From: an uncultured Ectothiorhodospiraceae bacterium
Lineage (GTDB): Bacteria; Pseudomonadota; Gammaproteobacteria; S012-40
Assembly: GCA_945787715.1 (NCBI GenBank)
Contig: CALZJE010000006.1
Coordinates: 1-64,000, forward strand
DNA: 64,000 bases
Reading direction: 5' to 3'
Position 1 is the first letter of the stretch. Each line of letters begins with the position of its first letter. This document shows positions 55,635 to 64,000 of this stretch, piece by piece. The notes under the pieces are model-generated. The model did not search any database, had not been told where the DNA came from, and saw nothing but the letters and a program-made list of their open reading frames with translations. Position numbers and translations under genes: made by a program.

Positions 55635-56927
55635 ATGCATGAACTAGAACAAGAAAAACGAATATACGAGAGATCAGACCACAATATTTCTCGAGACAAT
55701 ATCAGTCCTAACGCATTAAAAGTGCTATATCGGCTAAAAAACGCGGGTTTTGCTGCTTATTTAGTCGGTGGTGGTGTTCGGGACTTATTGCTGGAACAAC
55801 TTCCGAAAGACTTTGATATCGCCACCAGTGCAACGCCTGATGAAGTTCGAGAACTATTTCGGAACTGTCGATTGATTGGTCGTCGATTTCGACTAGCGCA
55901 TGTCCATTTTGGAGCTGAAATTATTGAGGTTGCGACATTTCGAGGGCAGCATTCGGGTGATCAAGGGGATGAGGGGCAAATTGTTGATGGCATGATTGTT
56001 CGCGATAATGTTTATGGTTCTTTGGAAGAAGATGCCTGGCGTCGTGATTTTAGTATTAACTCGCTCTATTACAATATTAATAATTTTTCAGTAGAAGATC
56101 ATGTTGGCGGCATGGATGATCTGCGTAATCGAAAATTACGGATTCTAGGTGATGCTGAGCAACGCTATCGAGAGGATCCCGTGCGTATGTTACGCGCTGT
56201 CAGGTTTGCGGCAAAACTGGGATTTGATATTGAGCAGAAAACAGAAGAGCCGATTTTTGAATTAGGTGCATTGTTAGAAGGCGTTCCCCCAGCGCGATTG
56301 TTTGAAGAGGTGCTTAAATTATTTCTTGCAGGAAATAGTGTAAAAACACTTGAATTACTTCGGCACTATCACTTGCTACCCTATATTTTCCCGCAAACCG
56401 AGGTTAGCCTTAAAGAAGATGAGACTGGTAAAAATCTTGAGTTTATAATACGTGCACTGAGCAACACCGATGAACGTGTGAAAGAGGGCAAGCCCGTCAC
56501 ACCCGCTTTTATTTTCGCGGTATTTTTATGGGATTCGGTTCGTGCTTTGAAAGCGAAATATTTAGAGCGAGGGATTAGTGATAGCCAAACATTAACCGCA
56601 GCAGCTGATGCTGTCATGGCTGGGCAGAATAGACGAGTGTCTATTCCCAGACGGTTTCATATTCCCATGAGAGATATTTGGAATTTACAGGATAGGTTTA
56701 TAAAACGCGCGCCAAAGCGCTCATATCGGCTGCTAAAACATCCTCGCTTTAGAGCAGGGTATGATTTCCTTCTCTTGCGAGCCGATGTTGGGGATGTTGA
56801 AGCCGAACTAGCGCAATGGTGGGTAGATTTCTACGAAGCCGATGAAGAGGGGAAAGCGGAAATTATCAACAAACTGAGTGTTGGTCGTCGAAAACAACGA
56901 CGACGTCCTAGACAATTAGAACCCTAG
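55635..56927 (+). CDS. pcnB: Poly(A) polymerase I
   Basis: Adds 3' poly(A) tails that mark RNAs for decay. 430 aa. Nucleotidyltransferase core GGGVRDLLLEQLPKDFDIAT with the DxD pair and RRFRLAHVHFG; RNA-binding segments EDAWRRDFSINSLYYNI and YREDPVRMLRAVRFAAKLGF. The basic C-terminus GRRKQRRRPRQLEP is typical. The pcnB-folK-panB-panC-panD order matches Pseudomonas. folK begins 3 nt after the stop. Confidence 0.95.
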   Translation: MHELEQEKRIYERSDHNISRDNISPNALKVLYRLKNAGFAAYLVGGGVRDLLLEQLPKDFDIATSATPDEVRELFRNCRLIGRRFRLAHVHFGAEIIEVATFRGQHSGDQGDEGQIVDGMIVRDNVYGSLEEDAWRRDFSINSLYYNINNFSVEDHVGGMDDLRNRKLRILGDAEQRYREDPVRMLRAVRFAAKLGFDIEQKTEEPIFELGALLEGVPPARLFEEVLKLFLAGNSVKTLELLRHYHLLPYIFPQTEVSLKEDETGKNLEFIIRALSNTDERVKEGKPVTPAFIFAVFLWDSVRALKAKYLERGISDSQTLTAAADAVMAGQNRRVSIPRRFHIPMRDIWNLQDRFIKRAPKRSYRLLKHPRFRAGYDFLLLRADVGDVEAELAQWWVDFYEADEEGKAEIINKLSVGRRKQRRRPRQLEP

Positions 56928-56930
56928 AAT

Positions 56931-57425
56931 ATGCCAAGTGTATATGTCGGATTGGGAGGTAACATAGGTGACTCTCAAACCATTTTTGGAAATGTTTTAG
57001 CAGATTTTAGCCAAGATGAAAGAATTGACGTTATTTCAGTATCATCTTTCTATGTCAGCAAGCCTTTGGATAACAAGCAGCAGCCTGATTATTTAAATGC
57101 TGTTGTTCATTTACATTCTCAATATTCTCCTCACTCATTATTGAAGCAATTGCAGTATCTTGAAAAACGTTATGGTCGAGTTCGCTCAGGCCAGAATTGG
57201 GCATCCAGGACACTCGATCTCGATATTCTTCTTTATGATGATCTCATTATTAATGATGCTGAACTTGTCGTGCCTCATCCGGGTATGTTAGAACGTGATT
57301 TTGTACTCTATCCGATGTATGAAATATCCCCGACGATAGAGATTGCTGGTTATGGTTCTATTTCCAGTGCTCTGAAAATTTGCGAAAATCGAGGGTTAAA
57401 AAAATTCAATGAACACAACGATTAG
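56931..57425 (+). CDS. folK: 2-amino-4-hydroxy-6-hydroxymethyldihydropteridine pyrophosphokinase
   Basis: Transfers pyrophosphate from ATP to the pterin in folate synthesis. 164 aa. VYVGLGGNIGDSQTIFGNVL, the YFVSKPL-type VSSFYVSKPL, LLKQLQYLEKRYGRVRSGQN and the metal-binding RTLDLDILLYDD are present. Overlaps panB by 17 nt, so folate and pantothenate genes are co-transcribed. Confidence 0.95.
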   Translation: MPSVYVGLGGNIGDSQTIFGNVLADFSQDERIDVISVSSFYVSKPLDNKQQPDYLNAVVHLHSQYSPHSLLKQLQYLEKRYGRVRSGQNWASRTLDLDILLYDDLIINDAELVVPHPGMLERDFVLYPMYEISPTIEIAGYGSISSALKICENRGLKKFNEHND

Positions 57426-58197
57426 TTTAAAAACGAAAAAGCAATCTGGAGAAAAAATCAGCTGTTTGACAGTTTATGATGCCAGCTTTGCTGAAATACT
57501 GGCTGACTCTGGTGTTGACATTTTTTTAGTGGGAGACTCATTGGGAATGGTAGTGCAAGGGCGGGAAACAACGTTGCCTGTATCTGTTGATGAGATGATC
57601 TACCATGCTTCAGCTGTAAGACGTGGTGCAGCGGATACGTTCATGATAGTTGACTTGCCTTTTATGAGTTACTCAACACCTGAGCTTGCACTAAAAAGCG
57701 CAGGGGAAGTTATGAAAAAAAGTGGCGCTAATATGGTTAAGCTGGAAGGTGGCCGAGAAATGCTGAAAACGGTAGAGACATTGAGTTCTCGAGGTATTCC
57801 TGTCTGTGCACATTTAGGATTGTTACCGCAGTCTGTACATAAAATGGGCGGTTACCGTGTGCAAGGAAAAACCGAAGATTCTGCTCTAAGAATTTTTGAA
57901 GATGCCATCGCAATGGAGGATGTGGGTGCGGATATGCTGGTGCTAGAGTGTGTGCCTGCGGAAGTTGCCAAACGAATCAGCCAAAATGTCGAAATGCCTG
58001 TTATTGGGATTGGTGCTGGCGTTGACTGCGACGGCCAGGTGTTAGTTTTGTACGATATGTTAGGTATTTCTAAAGGCAAACGCCCTAAGTTTTCAAAGAA
58101 TTTTATGGAAGGTCAGGGAAGTATTAGCGCAGCCATAAAAGCTTATGTAAGTGCTGTAAAGACAAAAGAATTTCCAGCGTTAGAGCATTCGTTTTAA
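57409..58197 (+). CDS. panB: 3-methyl-2-oxobutanoate hydroxymethyltransferase
   Basis: First committed step of pantothenate synthesis, forming ketopantoate. 262 aa TIM barrel. CLTVYDASFAEILADSGVDI, LVGDSLGMVVQGRETTLPVS, CAHLGLLPQSVHKMGGYRVQ and IGIGAGVDCDGQVLVLYDML are characteristic. The start overlaps folK; the stop overlaps the panC start by 1 nt (TAATG), implying coupled translation. Confidence 0.96.
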   Translation: MNTTISLKTKKQSGEKISCLTVYDASFAEILADSGVDIFLVGDSLGMVVQGRETTLPVSVDEMIYHASAVRRGAADTFMIVDLPFMSYSTPELALKSAGEVMKKSGANMVKLEGGREMLKTVETLSSRGIPVCAHLGLLPQSVHKMGGYRVQGKTEDSALRIFEDAIAMEDVGADMLVLECVPAEVAKRISQNVEMPVIGIGAGVDCDGQVLVLYDMLGISKGKRPKFSKNFMEGQGSISAAIKAYVSAVKTKEFPALEHSF

Positions 58198-59048
58198 TGC
58201 TTTGTTTGGACGAAGTTAGTTCGGTTCGGAAACAGGTGAAAGGTTGGAAATCTCAAAACCTTACTATCGCCTTTGTACCAACCATGGGGAATCTTCACGC
58301 AGGCCACATGGCTTTAGTTGAAACGGCAAAAAATCTGGCAGACAAAGTGGTAGTTAGTATTTATGTCAATCCTTTGCAGTTTGGAGAGAATGAGGATTTT
58401 GACGCGTACCCACGCACATTAGAGAGGGACAAAGCTGCTTTAGAAAATGCAGGCGTTGATATTTTATTTCTTCCCACTAGCGTCATGATTTATCCAGATT
58501 CTCCTAGTCAGAGTATTCAAGTACAAGTACCTGGGATATCAAGTGTGCTATGCGGAGAATCTCGACCTGGTCATTTCACTGGAGTAGCAACGGTTGTATG
58601 CAAGCTATTCAATATAGTACAAGCTGACGTTGCTGTTTTTGGTGAAAAGGACTTTCAGCAAGTTGCGGTTATTCGAAAAATGGTAAAAGATCTATTTATA
58701 CCTATTCAAATCAGAGCTTTACCAACAGTAAGGGAAAATGATGGTTTAGCTATGAGCTCTCGTAATCAATATCTTTCTAATGAACAGCGTGGAATTGCTT
58801 CTACTCTCTACCAAACCATGACGAATATGATAGATAAGGTGAACAATGGATGTGATTATCGTGAAGTAGAGGCGGAAGGTAGAGAAAGTCTTAAAAAACA
58901 TGGCTTTAGGCCAGAATATGTACAATTGTCTAATCGTGACACTCTACTCCCCGCAACTACTTTAGATAAAAATGCAGTCCTGCTTGTTGCAGCTTGGCTT
59001 GGCAAAACTCGATTGATTGATAATCTCTCGCTAAAGAATGGAAACTAA
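58197..59048 (+). CDS. panC: Pantothenate synthetase
   Basis: Condenses pantoate with beta-alanine using ATP. 283 aa. The nucleotidyl-transferase motif TMGNLHAGHMALVE holds the HxGH box; FVNPLQFGxxEDF-type VNPLQFGENEDFDAYPRTLE, GESRPGHFTGVATVVCKLFN and MSSRNQYLS also match. Coupled to panB. panD follows 228 nt downstream on the same strand. Confidence 0.96.
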   Translation: MLCLDEVSSVRKQVKGWKSQNLTIAFVPTMGNLHAGHMALVETAKNLADKVVVSIYVNPLQFGENEDFDAYPRTLERDKAALENAGVDILFLPTSVMIYPDSPSQSIQVQVPGISSVLCGESRPGHFTGVATVVCKLFNIVQADVAVFGEKDFQQVAVIRKMVKDLFIPIQIRALPTVRENDGLAMSSRNQYLSNEQRGIASTLYQTMTNMIDKVNNGCDYREVEAEGRESLKKHGFRPEYVQLSNRDTLLPATTLDKNAVLLVAAWLGKTRLIDNLSLKNGN

Positions 59049-59276
59049 ATAATATTAATTGTTGCATCTCTGCTTCAGTACCTCTTTGAACGTTCTTCAA
59101 TCGAATAATACTCACTTTAGCGCGGCTAGCGTTGCGTTTTTCCTCAATCAGAATGTCCAAACAGAAACTAATTAAGAATGCAGCTTATAAAAGTTATATA
59201 ATTTACATTCCTAAGCAATTGCACTAATAATAATTAATCGGCATAATTTGGCCTTTTCCGACAAAACAACTAGACT

Positions 59277-59657
59277 ATGCAATTATCTTTGTTAAAAGCC
59301 AAGCTCCATCGGGCTTGTGTGACGCATGTTGAACTGGATTATGAGGGTTCATGTGCGATTGATGAAAATCTGTTAAAAGCAGCGGGTATATTGGAATATG
59401 AACAAATTCATATATATAACGTTGCTAATGGTGAAAGATTCGTAACATATGCAATAAGGGCGGAAGCGGGTTCGCAGATAATCTCAATTAACGGGGCTGC
59501 GGCTCACAAAGCCACTGTAGGGGATCGTGTCATAATTTGTGCGTATACAAATCTGGATGAATCTGAAGCAAGGCGTTTTAAGCCGGATTTGGTCTATCTG
59601 GATGAAAGTAACAACATTATTAGACAAGGTACTCAAATACCTGTGCAGGTCGCGTAG
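59277..59657 (+). CDS. panD: Aspartate 1-decarboxylase (self-processing)
   Basis: Makes beta-alanine from aspartate; the pro-enzyme cleaves itself to form a pyruvoyl group. 126 aa, E. coli length. Cleavage lies between G24 and S25 in [29 protein letters not shown] and [19 protein letters not shown] are family segments. The final pantothenate-pathway gene, separated from panC by 228 nt with its own probable promoter. Confidence 0.96.
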   Translation: MQLSLLKAKLHRACVTHVELDYEGSCAIDENLLKAAGILEYEQIHIYNVANGERFVTYAIRAEAGSQIISINGAAAHKATVGDRVIICAYTNLDESEARRFKPDLVYLDESNNIIRQGTQIPVQVA

Positions 59658-59716
59658 ATAGAGTAATAGTTAACACGGATACGTTTTCACCTTGCGCAGG
59701 AAAATTGGAGGGGATT

Positions 59717-60160
59717 ATGACCAAGTGTATATTATTTGTTGCTGTAATTTTTCTTTCGGAATCCGCTTTTGCTGCGTCTTTCAGTAAAATAAAAGTGGAA
59801 AGCAAGCACAGTCTCGAAGTGACTACTCAACTTTATCTTGCTGCGCTTAATAACGCTGAGATTCCAGTACGCTCTCAAAACGAATTGACTCAAAAACTGC
59901 CAGGCGGCTTTTCTCGAAGTATTAAAGAGATTGAGTTTTCTAATCCGTATTTTGGTTGGAATTTAGGGGAGTGTCATCGTGGTGAGCGAAAAGATACGCC
60001 ATTTAAAACGCGAATCTGGAAAGATAATCGCAATAAAGTATGGATAGAGTATCCGCAGCCAGATGTAACAATCAATCAATATGGCGTGATTGAGTGTGGC
60101 AATGAAACAGACTTAGTTCAAAAAGCATTGACAGGGTTTGCTGAAGTGGCATCAGAATAG
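59717..60160 (+). CDS. Secreted DUF302-like protein
   Basis: 147 aa from ATG 59717 with a GGAGGGG ribosome site. Signal peptide TKCILFVAVIFLSESAFA with an AxA-like cleavage site at about residue 19, so probably periplasmic. The body (SLEVTTQLYLAALNNAEIPV, KEIEFSNPYFGWNLG, KTRIWKDNRNKVWIEYPQPD) resembles the DUF302/TT1751-like fold. Two cysteines (GECHRGE, IECGNE) could form a disulfide. Function unknown. Confidence 0.65.
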   Translation: MTKCILFVAVIFLSESAFAASFSKIKVESKHSLEVTTQLYLAALNNAEIPVRSQNELTQKLPGGFSRSIKEIEFSNPYFGWNLGECHRGERKDTPFKTRIWKDNRNKVWIEYPQPDVTINQYGVIECGNETDLVQKALTGFAEVASE

Positions 60161-60206
60161 GTTCTTAGAGCGGATAACTTAAAAAAGTATCTGGATTAGA
60201 ATGCTC

Positions 60207-60239
60207 TCGATGTATTGCCTGGTTATGGCAATACATCGA
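60207..60239. terminator. Hairpin between the DUF302-like gene and ppc
   Basis: Perfect 13-bp inverted repeat TCGATGTATTGCC/GGCAATACATCGA with 7-nt loop in the convergent gap. No strong T run on either side, but position and symmetry favour a bidirectional terminator. Confidence 0.55.
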
Positions 60240-60256
60240 AGAGTTTATATTTAAGT

Positions 60257-63058
60257 TTAACCTGTATTCCTCATCCCAGTAGCTATCGCATTGATGCTTC
60301 GTAATAGCGGTACTAACAGCTGTTCTTTCTCATTACTTTCATCTTCTAAGCTACGATAACGGCGAAGTGTTTTAATCTGAATATGGCTTAATGGATCTAA
60401 GTAAGGATTACGTCGTGTTAGTGAGAGCATTAGCTCAGGATTTTCTTCAAGCAGGTCATCAATTTTTGCAATTTCAAGTATCTGCGAAACAGTACGAGAG
60501 TACTCGTTTTTGATAATCTCATAAATTCGTTGTCCAGCTTCGGCGTCTTCACATAAAGAGCTATATTCTTTGGCGATGTTCATTTCTGCCTTGAATAATG
60601 CCATTTGTGTATTACTGATTAGCGCTCTAAATGCGGGCCAATCGATATACATTTGCTGCAGTTTTTCAAGACGGTCAGGATCGTTTTCTCGCCAGGATTC
60701 TAACGCCGAACCAATCCCAAACCATGCTGGTAATGTGTGTCTTGCTTGTGCCCATCCAAAAACCCAACCAATCGCTCGCACAGAATTTTTTGATCGATCG
60801 CCTTTTTTTCTGTGAGATGGTCTTGAGCCAATATTGAGTAAGCCAATTTCTGAGACTGGTGTTGCCTCATAGAAATAATCTAGAAAGCCATCGGTGTTTT
60901 CTGTCAATTTACGATAAGTTTCTTCACCGGTTTTTGCCAAATTACTCATAATTTCTAAATATTCTGGATTATCATCATTCGGCGGGTCGATGATACAACG
61001 GCTAGCATTAATTAATCCGGTACTTCCCACCGTTAGTTCATAAATGGCAGTTTCTGTATTACTGTATTTAGATGAGAGTACCTCTCCTTGTTCAGTAAAC
61101 TTAATTTGACCATGAACGGTACCCGCCGGTTGTGAGATGATTGCTTCGTGTGTTGGGCCACCTCCACGTCCTACAGTGCCACCACGACCGTGAAAAAGTC
61201 TAAGGCCAACTCCATGTTCGTTAGCTAGAGCGGTAATGCGCTTTTGCGCACCGTACAGATTCCAGTTGGATGCTAAAATGCCACCATCTTTGCATGAATC
61301 AGAATAACCCAACATGATCTCTTGTTTGTTGCCGGATATTTTTAATAGATTCCGGTAAGTAGGGCATTTAAATAAACGAGACATGACTGGTTCGATATGA
61401 GCAAGATCTTCGACTGTTTCAAACAAGGGCGATATTTTTATATCACAATATTTACCATTAGAATTGACGCCAACTAAGTTGTTTAGTTTTGCCAGAAACA
61501 TCACTTCCATAATATGGCTGGCTTCATGCGTCATGGAAATCACATAGCACCCAAAGCAGTTATCGCTAAGTTTTTTGCGCATTGTGTACATGACTTTGAA
61601 CACGTCTAATATCCCGCGAGAAGATTCTTCCAACACATTTTCGTCGAGGATTTTTTGCGGCGTAGAGTTAATTAGTTCTTCGAGTTTTACAATTTTAGCA
61701 TTTTCGTCTAACGCGCCATAATTAACGGATGGATCCAGTTGTTTTAATATATCGACAACCGTCGAGGTGTGTTTCGTGGATTCTTGCCTAACATCGAGTT
61801 TAAATAGATAAAAACCAAATGACTCTATCAGACGAATTAAGTCTTTGAGCTTTCCTTCGGCACTTGCTTTGTCACCATGACTGCATAATGATTTAGCTAT
61901 TGCTCTTAAGTCATCAAGAAGTTCATATTCTGTTTTATAAGCATGTGTCAAATGTGTGTATTCGTTTTTCAGTAGATCATTTTGGATATTACTGAGGTTG
62001 CAGTTTAAGCGGTGTCTAAGAACATAAAGTATGCGCCGGTATGGTTCAGTTTCAAATTGCGTAGGTTTTTCAGCAAACACCTCGTCTACAATTTCTTTAT
62101 CTCTTTCCATAATTTCCAGAGCATCAGTGCTAGGCGTGCAGAAATTACTGGATTGTGTGAGAGCTTTGCTCAGCTCATCAAGTCTGTCAATATATTCTGA
62201 CAAGGCAACTTGCGCTTGCATTAACAGCGCTTCCTCGGTTGTCTCTGGTGTGACGAAAGGGTTTCCATCGCGGTCCCCACCTATCCAGGAACCAAATCGT
62301 AGATAGCTGGGGACTTTTACAGAAGGGTCACCGTTTTCGTCGATGCCATAACTCTTTATGACGGCATTTTCAAGTTTTCGATAGACTTGTGGTATAGCTT
62401 TAAACAGGCTTTCTTGCGCGTATTGAAGCCCCAATTTTATTTCGTCACTTACCAGTGGTTTATGACTACGGACTTCGTCCGTTTTCCAAAGCACCTGGAT
62501 TTGGTTTTCCAGCAAATTTATTATGTCTGTATGTTCCGCTTTTGTTAAGCGAGTATCGTCAAGCGCTTCACAACTGCGATAGATTTGACGCAGATTTTCC
62601 ATAATGCATCTGCGTTTTGATTCTGTTGGATGGGCAGTTATAACAGGAATATATGCCAGTTCATTAAACAATGTCTGCAATTCTTCTGCGGTGATATTGT
62701 CTTTTTTTAACTGCCTTAATGTGTCAGTAAAACTTCCTTTGAACGTTGAGTTCATTTTTATTGACTTGCGTCGCTGCTGCTGATGATAAGATTCTTCTGC
62801 AATATTTACCAGGCTGAAATAAATGCTGAATGCACGAACAACGTTGGCCAATGTCACCGGATCGAGCTTATCGATAAGGCGGGAGAGTTGTTTGCGTTTG
62901 CCGGTGCTGTCTTTTTTACGCAAATTAATATAACCCTTACGTAGGGTTTCAACAGCAGTGTAGACGTGGCTACCTGCCTGTTCGTTAAGCACATTGCCAA
63001 GCAAAGTGCCCAGTAACTTGACGCGAGCTCTTAACGCCTTGTCCCTGGATGCAATCAT
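60257..63058 (-). CDS. ppc: Phosphoenolpyruvate carboxylase
   Basis: Converts PEP and bicarbonate to oxaloacetate, replenishing the TCA cycle. 933 aa, about 50 more than the E. coli enzyme. Catalytic segments VITAHPTESKRRCIMENLRQ (histidine), LMLGYSDSCKDGG-type MLGYSDSCKDGGILASNWNL and FHGRGGTVGRGGGPTHEAI are intact. C-terminal RNTG ends the protein as in most PEP carboxylases. Extra length is mainly in the N-terminal third. Two palindromes lie upstream. Confidence 0.96.
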   Translation of the reverse strand: MIASRDKALRARVKLLGTLLGNVLNEQAGSHVYTAVETLRKGYINLRKKDSTGKRKQLSRLIDKLDPVTLANVVRAFSIYFSLVNIAEESYHQQQRRKSIKMNSTFKGSFTDTLRQLKKDNITAEELQTLFNELAYIPVITAHPTESKRRCIMENLRQIYRSCEALDDTRLTKAEHTDIINLLENQIQVLWKTDEVRSHKPLVSDEIKLGLQYAQESLFKAIPQVYRKLENAVIKSYGIDENGDPSVKVPSYLRFGSWIGGDRDGNPFVTPETTEEALLMQAQVALSEYIDRLDELSKALTQSSNFCTPSTDALEIMERDKEIVDEVFAEKPTQFETEPYRRILYVLRHRLNCNLSNIQNDLLKNEYTHLTHAYKTEYELLDDLRAIAKSLCSHGDKASAEGKLKDLIRLIESFGFYLFKLDVRQESTKHTSTVVDILKQLDPSVNYGALDENAKIVKLEELINSTPQKILDENVLEESSRGILDVFKVMYTMRKKLSDNCFGCYVISMTHEASHIMEVMFLAKLNNLVGVNSNGKYCDIKISPLFETVEDLAHIEPVMSRLFKCPTYRNLLKISGNKQEIMLGYSDSCKDGGILASNWNLYGAQKRITALANEHGVGLRLFHGRGGTVGRGGGPTHEAIISQPAGTVHGQIKFTEQGEVLSSKYSNTETAIYELTVGSTGLINASRCIIDPPNDDNPEYLEIMSNLAKTGEETYRKLTENTDGFLDYFYEATPVSEIGLLNIGSRPSHRKKGDRSKNSVRAIGWVFGWAQARHTLPAWFGIGSALESWRENDPDRLEKLQQMYIDWPAFRALISNTQMALFKAEMNIAKEYSSLCEDAEAGQRIYEIIKNEYSRTVSQILEIAKIDDLLEENPELMLSLTRRNPYLDPLSHIQIKTLRRYRSLEDESNEKEQLLVPLLRSINAIATGMRNTG

Positions 63059-63376
63059 ATTAGCCTTCTTTGTTTAATGTGAAGCCATCAGAAGCAGCTG
63101 CATAGCGGTTATTTACTAATCATTGCGAAGAAAAAGCTTTCTAATGTTCAAGTTTATCCGAGATAAACTTTCATCAGACGTTGTTTTTCGAGGCCGGAAT
63201 GATACAAAATAAAATCCATCACGCGCTTCTATTTAAAATACCTTAACTCAATGAGTTAGCGAGTCTGATTAGCTAAATATCCAGCAGTTTTCTGAAATTA
63301 TGCGGATATTTGTCTAATGAGCAAAGGTGATTATCTATCAAAAGGGCGCACATTATACCGACTTATTCGACTCTTG
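63059..63376. promoter_or_regulatory. ppc upstream region with two palindromes
   Basis: 318 nt between ppc and glgA. Contains AAGTTTATC/GATAAACTT with a 3-nt centre (63150-63170) and TAACTCA/TGAGTTA with a 1-nt centre (63244-63258). They lie 92-112 and 186-200 nt upstream of the ppc start and look like operators; regulators unknown. Confidence 0.5.
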
Positions 63377-64000
63377 TTAGCCTTGACATTTTATGGCGTC
63401 GTGATATAGGGACACATAATGTTGGGCGGAACTTGTCCAGCTGAAGTCTTGTCGCATACCGTTTCTAATTATTTGATTCCAATCATCGCGGGAATTGAAA
63501 GTGGTTAGAGCACGAGTAATAGCTGAGAGTAATGCTTCAGGTGTTGCGTCAAAAAGCTTGAAGCCGGTTGCTGTTTGGTTCTCAATAGTTTCCGCATATG
63601 TATCGACAACGGAGTCTGCTAATCCGCCTGTATTATTGACAATTGGTACAGTGCCATATTTCAAACTGTAAAATTGGTTCAGGCCGCATGGTTCAAATCT
63701 TGAGGGCATAAGAAACATGTCTGAGCCTGCTTCAATTAAATGGGCGAGAGATTCGTTGTAACCGATTTCAATCGATATATTATAGGGGTATTGGTGCATG
63801 CAACTTAATAAGCTTGTCTCTAGTAATGAATCGCCAGAGCCTAACATAACGACCTGAACGTTGTGTTGCATGATTGATGGTAGGATGTTTTGGATAAGGT
63901 CGAAGCCTTTTTGTTCTACCATGCGGCCAATAACACCAATGATAGGTTTTTCAGCGTCGACGGGTAGCTTGAAATGTTTTTGTAGCGCTTGTTTGTTTTG
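63377..64000 (-). CDS. glgA: Glycogen synthase, C-terminal part (cut by window edge)
   Basis: Elongates glycogen with ADP-glucose. 207 codons of the C-terminal GT-B domain are visible; the rest lies past 64000. VDAEKPIIGVIGRMVEQKGF, MFLMPSRFEPCGLNQFYSLK (donor-site E/CGLNQ motif) and YGTVPIVNNTGGLADSVVDT are diagnostic. Oriented the same way as glgB at the other end of the window. Its N-terminal half, with the KxGGL motif, is not visible. Confidence 0.93.
   Translation of the reverse strand, partial: QNKQALQKHFKLPVDAEKPIIGVIGRMVEQKGFDLIQNILPSIMQHNVQVVMLGSGDSLLETSLLSCMHQYPYNISIEIGYNESLAHLIEAGSDMFLMPSRFEPCGLNQFYSLKYGTVPIVNNTGGLADSVVDTYAETIENQTATGFKLFDATPEALLSAITRALTTFNSRDDWNQIIRNGMRQDFSWTSSAQHYVSLYHDAIKCQG

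Noticed and set aside
58957-59160. Minus-strand ORF (MDILIEEKRNASRAK...) between panC and panD
   Set aside because: TTG start without ribosome site, half of it antisense to panC; the protein-like first half was not enough to call a gene.
1-64000. Search for CRISPR arrays, transposases, integrases, att sites and phage genes
   Set aside because: No regularly spaced repeats, transposase or integrase motifs, or tRNA-flanking direct repeats were found; both tRNAs are intact and without integration signs.

Overview
The window is a moderately AT-rich, densely coded stretch of a gammaproteobacterial chromosome. Gene content and order (tsaD | rpsU-gatB-like-dnaG-rpoD-tRNA; pcnB-folK-panB-panC-panD; mutS-fdxA; ndk-rlmN-pilF-rodZ-hisS-yfgM-bamB-der; the isc cluster) point to a Pseudomonas/Cellvibrio-like marine or environmental lineage. 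This is inferred from synteny and protein motifs, not from a database search. No rRNA, CRISPR array, insertion sequence, integrase or prophage was seen.

Layout. 1-5.6 kb: glycogen/alpha-glucan metabolism (the N-terminal part of glgB on the minus strand, then a tight glgC-GH57-malQ operon). 5.7 kb: tRNA-Leu(CAA) with its own terminator. 6.3-14.2 kb: a minus-strand DNA-repair and housekeeping block (AddB-like Fe-S nuclease, fdxA, mutS, RhdA-type sulfurtransferase, suhB). 14.3-22.6 kb: trmJ, cysE and the isc Fe-S cluster assembly operon, closed by a strong terminator. 22.6-25.1 kb: a large beta-helix lipoprotein. 25.9-33.7 kb: ndk through der. 34.1-38.2 kb: an accessory patch (Rossmann protein, metallo-hydrolase, cupin, MarR-DUF4336 operon, a tiny membrane protein). 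38.3-44.3 kb: tsaD and the macromolecular-synthesis genes, then tRNA-Ile2(CAT). 44.4-45.3 kb: ispH. 45.6-55.4 kb: a chemosensory operon (STAS, cheY, cheA, cheW, parA, soluble receptor, cheR, cheD, cheB). 55.6-59.7 kb: pcnB, folK and pantothenate genes. 59.7-64 kb: a DUF302-like secreted protein, ppc, and the 3' part of glgA.

How the genes work together. cysE makes O-acetylserine for cysteine, which the two desulfurases of the isc operon use as sulfur donor; fdxA, rlmN, ispH and the AddB-like nuclease are Fe-S protein clients. panB, panC and panD supply most of pantothenate/CoA synthesis. glgA, glgB, glgC, GH57 and malQ form glycogen metabolism, but they are split between the two ends of the window.

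Most notable points. (1) The isc operon has two adjacent cysteine desulfurase genes but no iscU scaffold gene between iscS and iscA, although hscB and hscA, whose known client is IscU, are intact. (2) The chemosensory operon encodes a membrane-free receptor with an N-terminal flavohaemoglobin-type globin, three PAS repeats, a HAMP-like segment and a CheR tether, next to a ParA ATPase. (3) ispG is missing from its usual place between rodZ and hisS. (4) The hisS-yfgM junction can form two mutually exclusive hairpins, one of which covers the yfgM Shine-Dalgarno. (5) The marR promoter suggests a leaderless mRNA with an overlapping operator. Several small ORFs and palindromes are also recorded.
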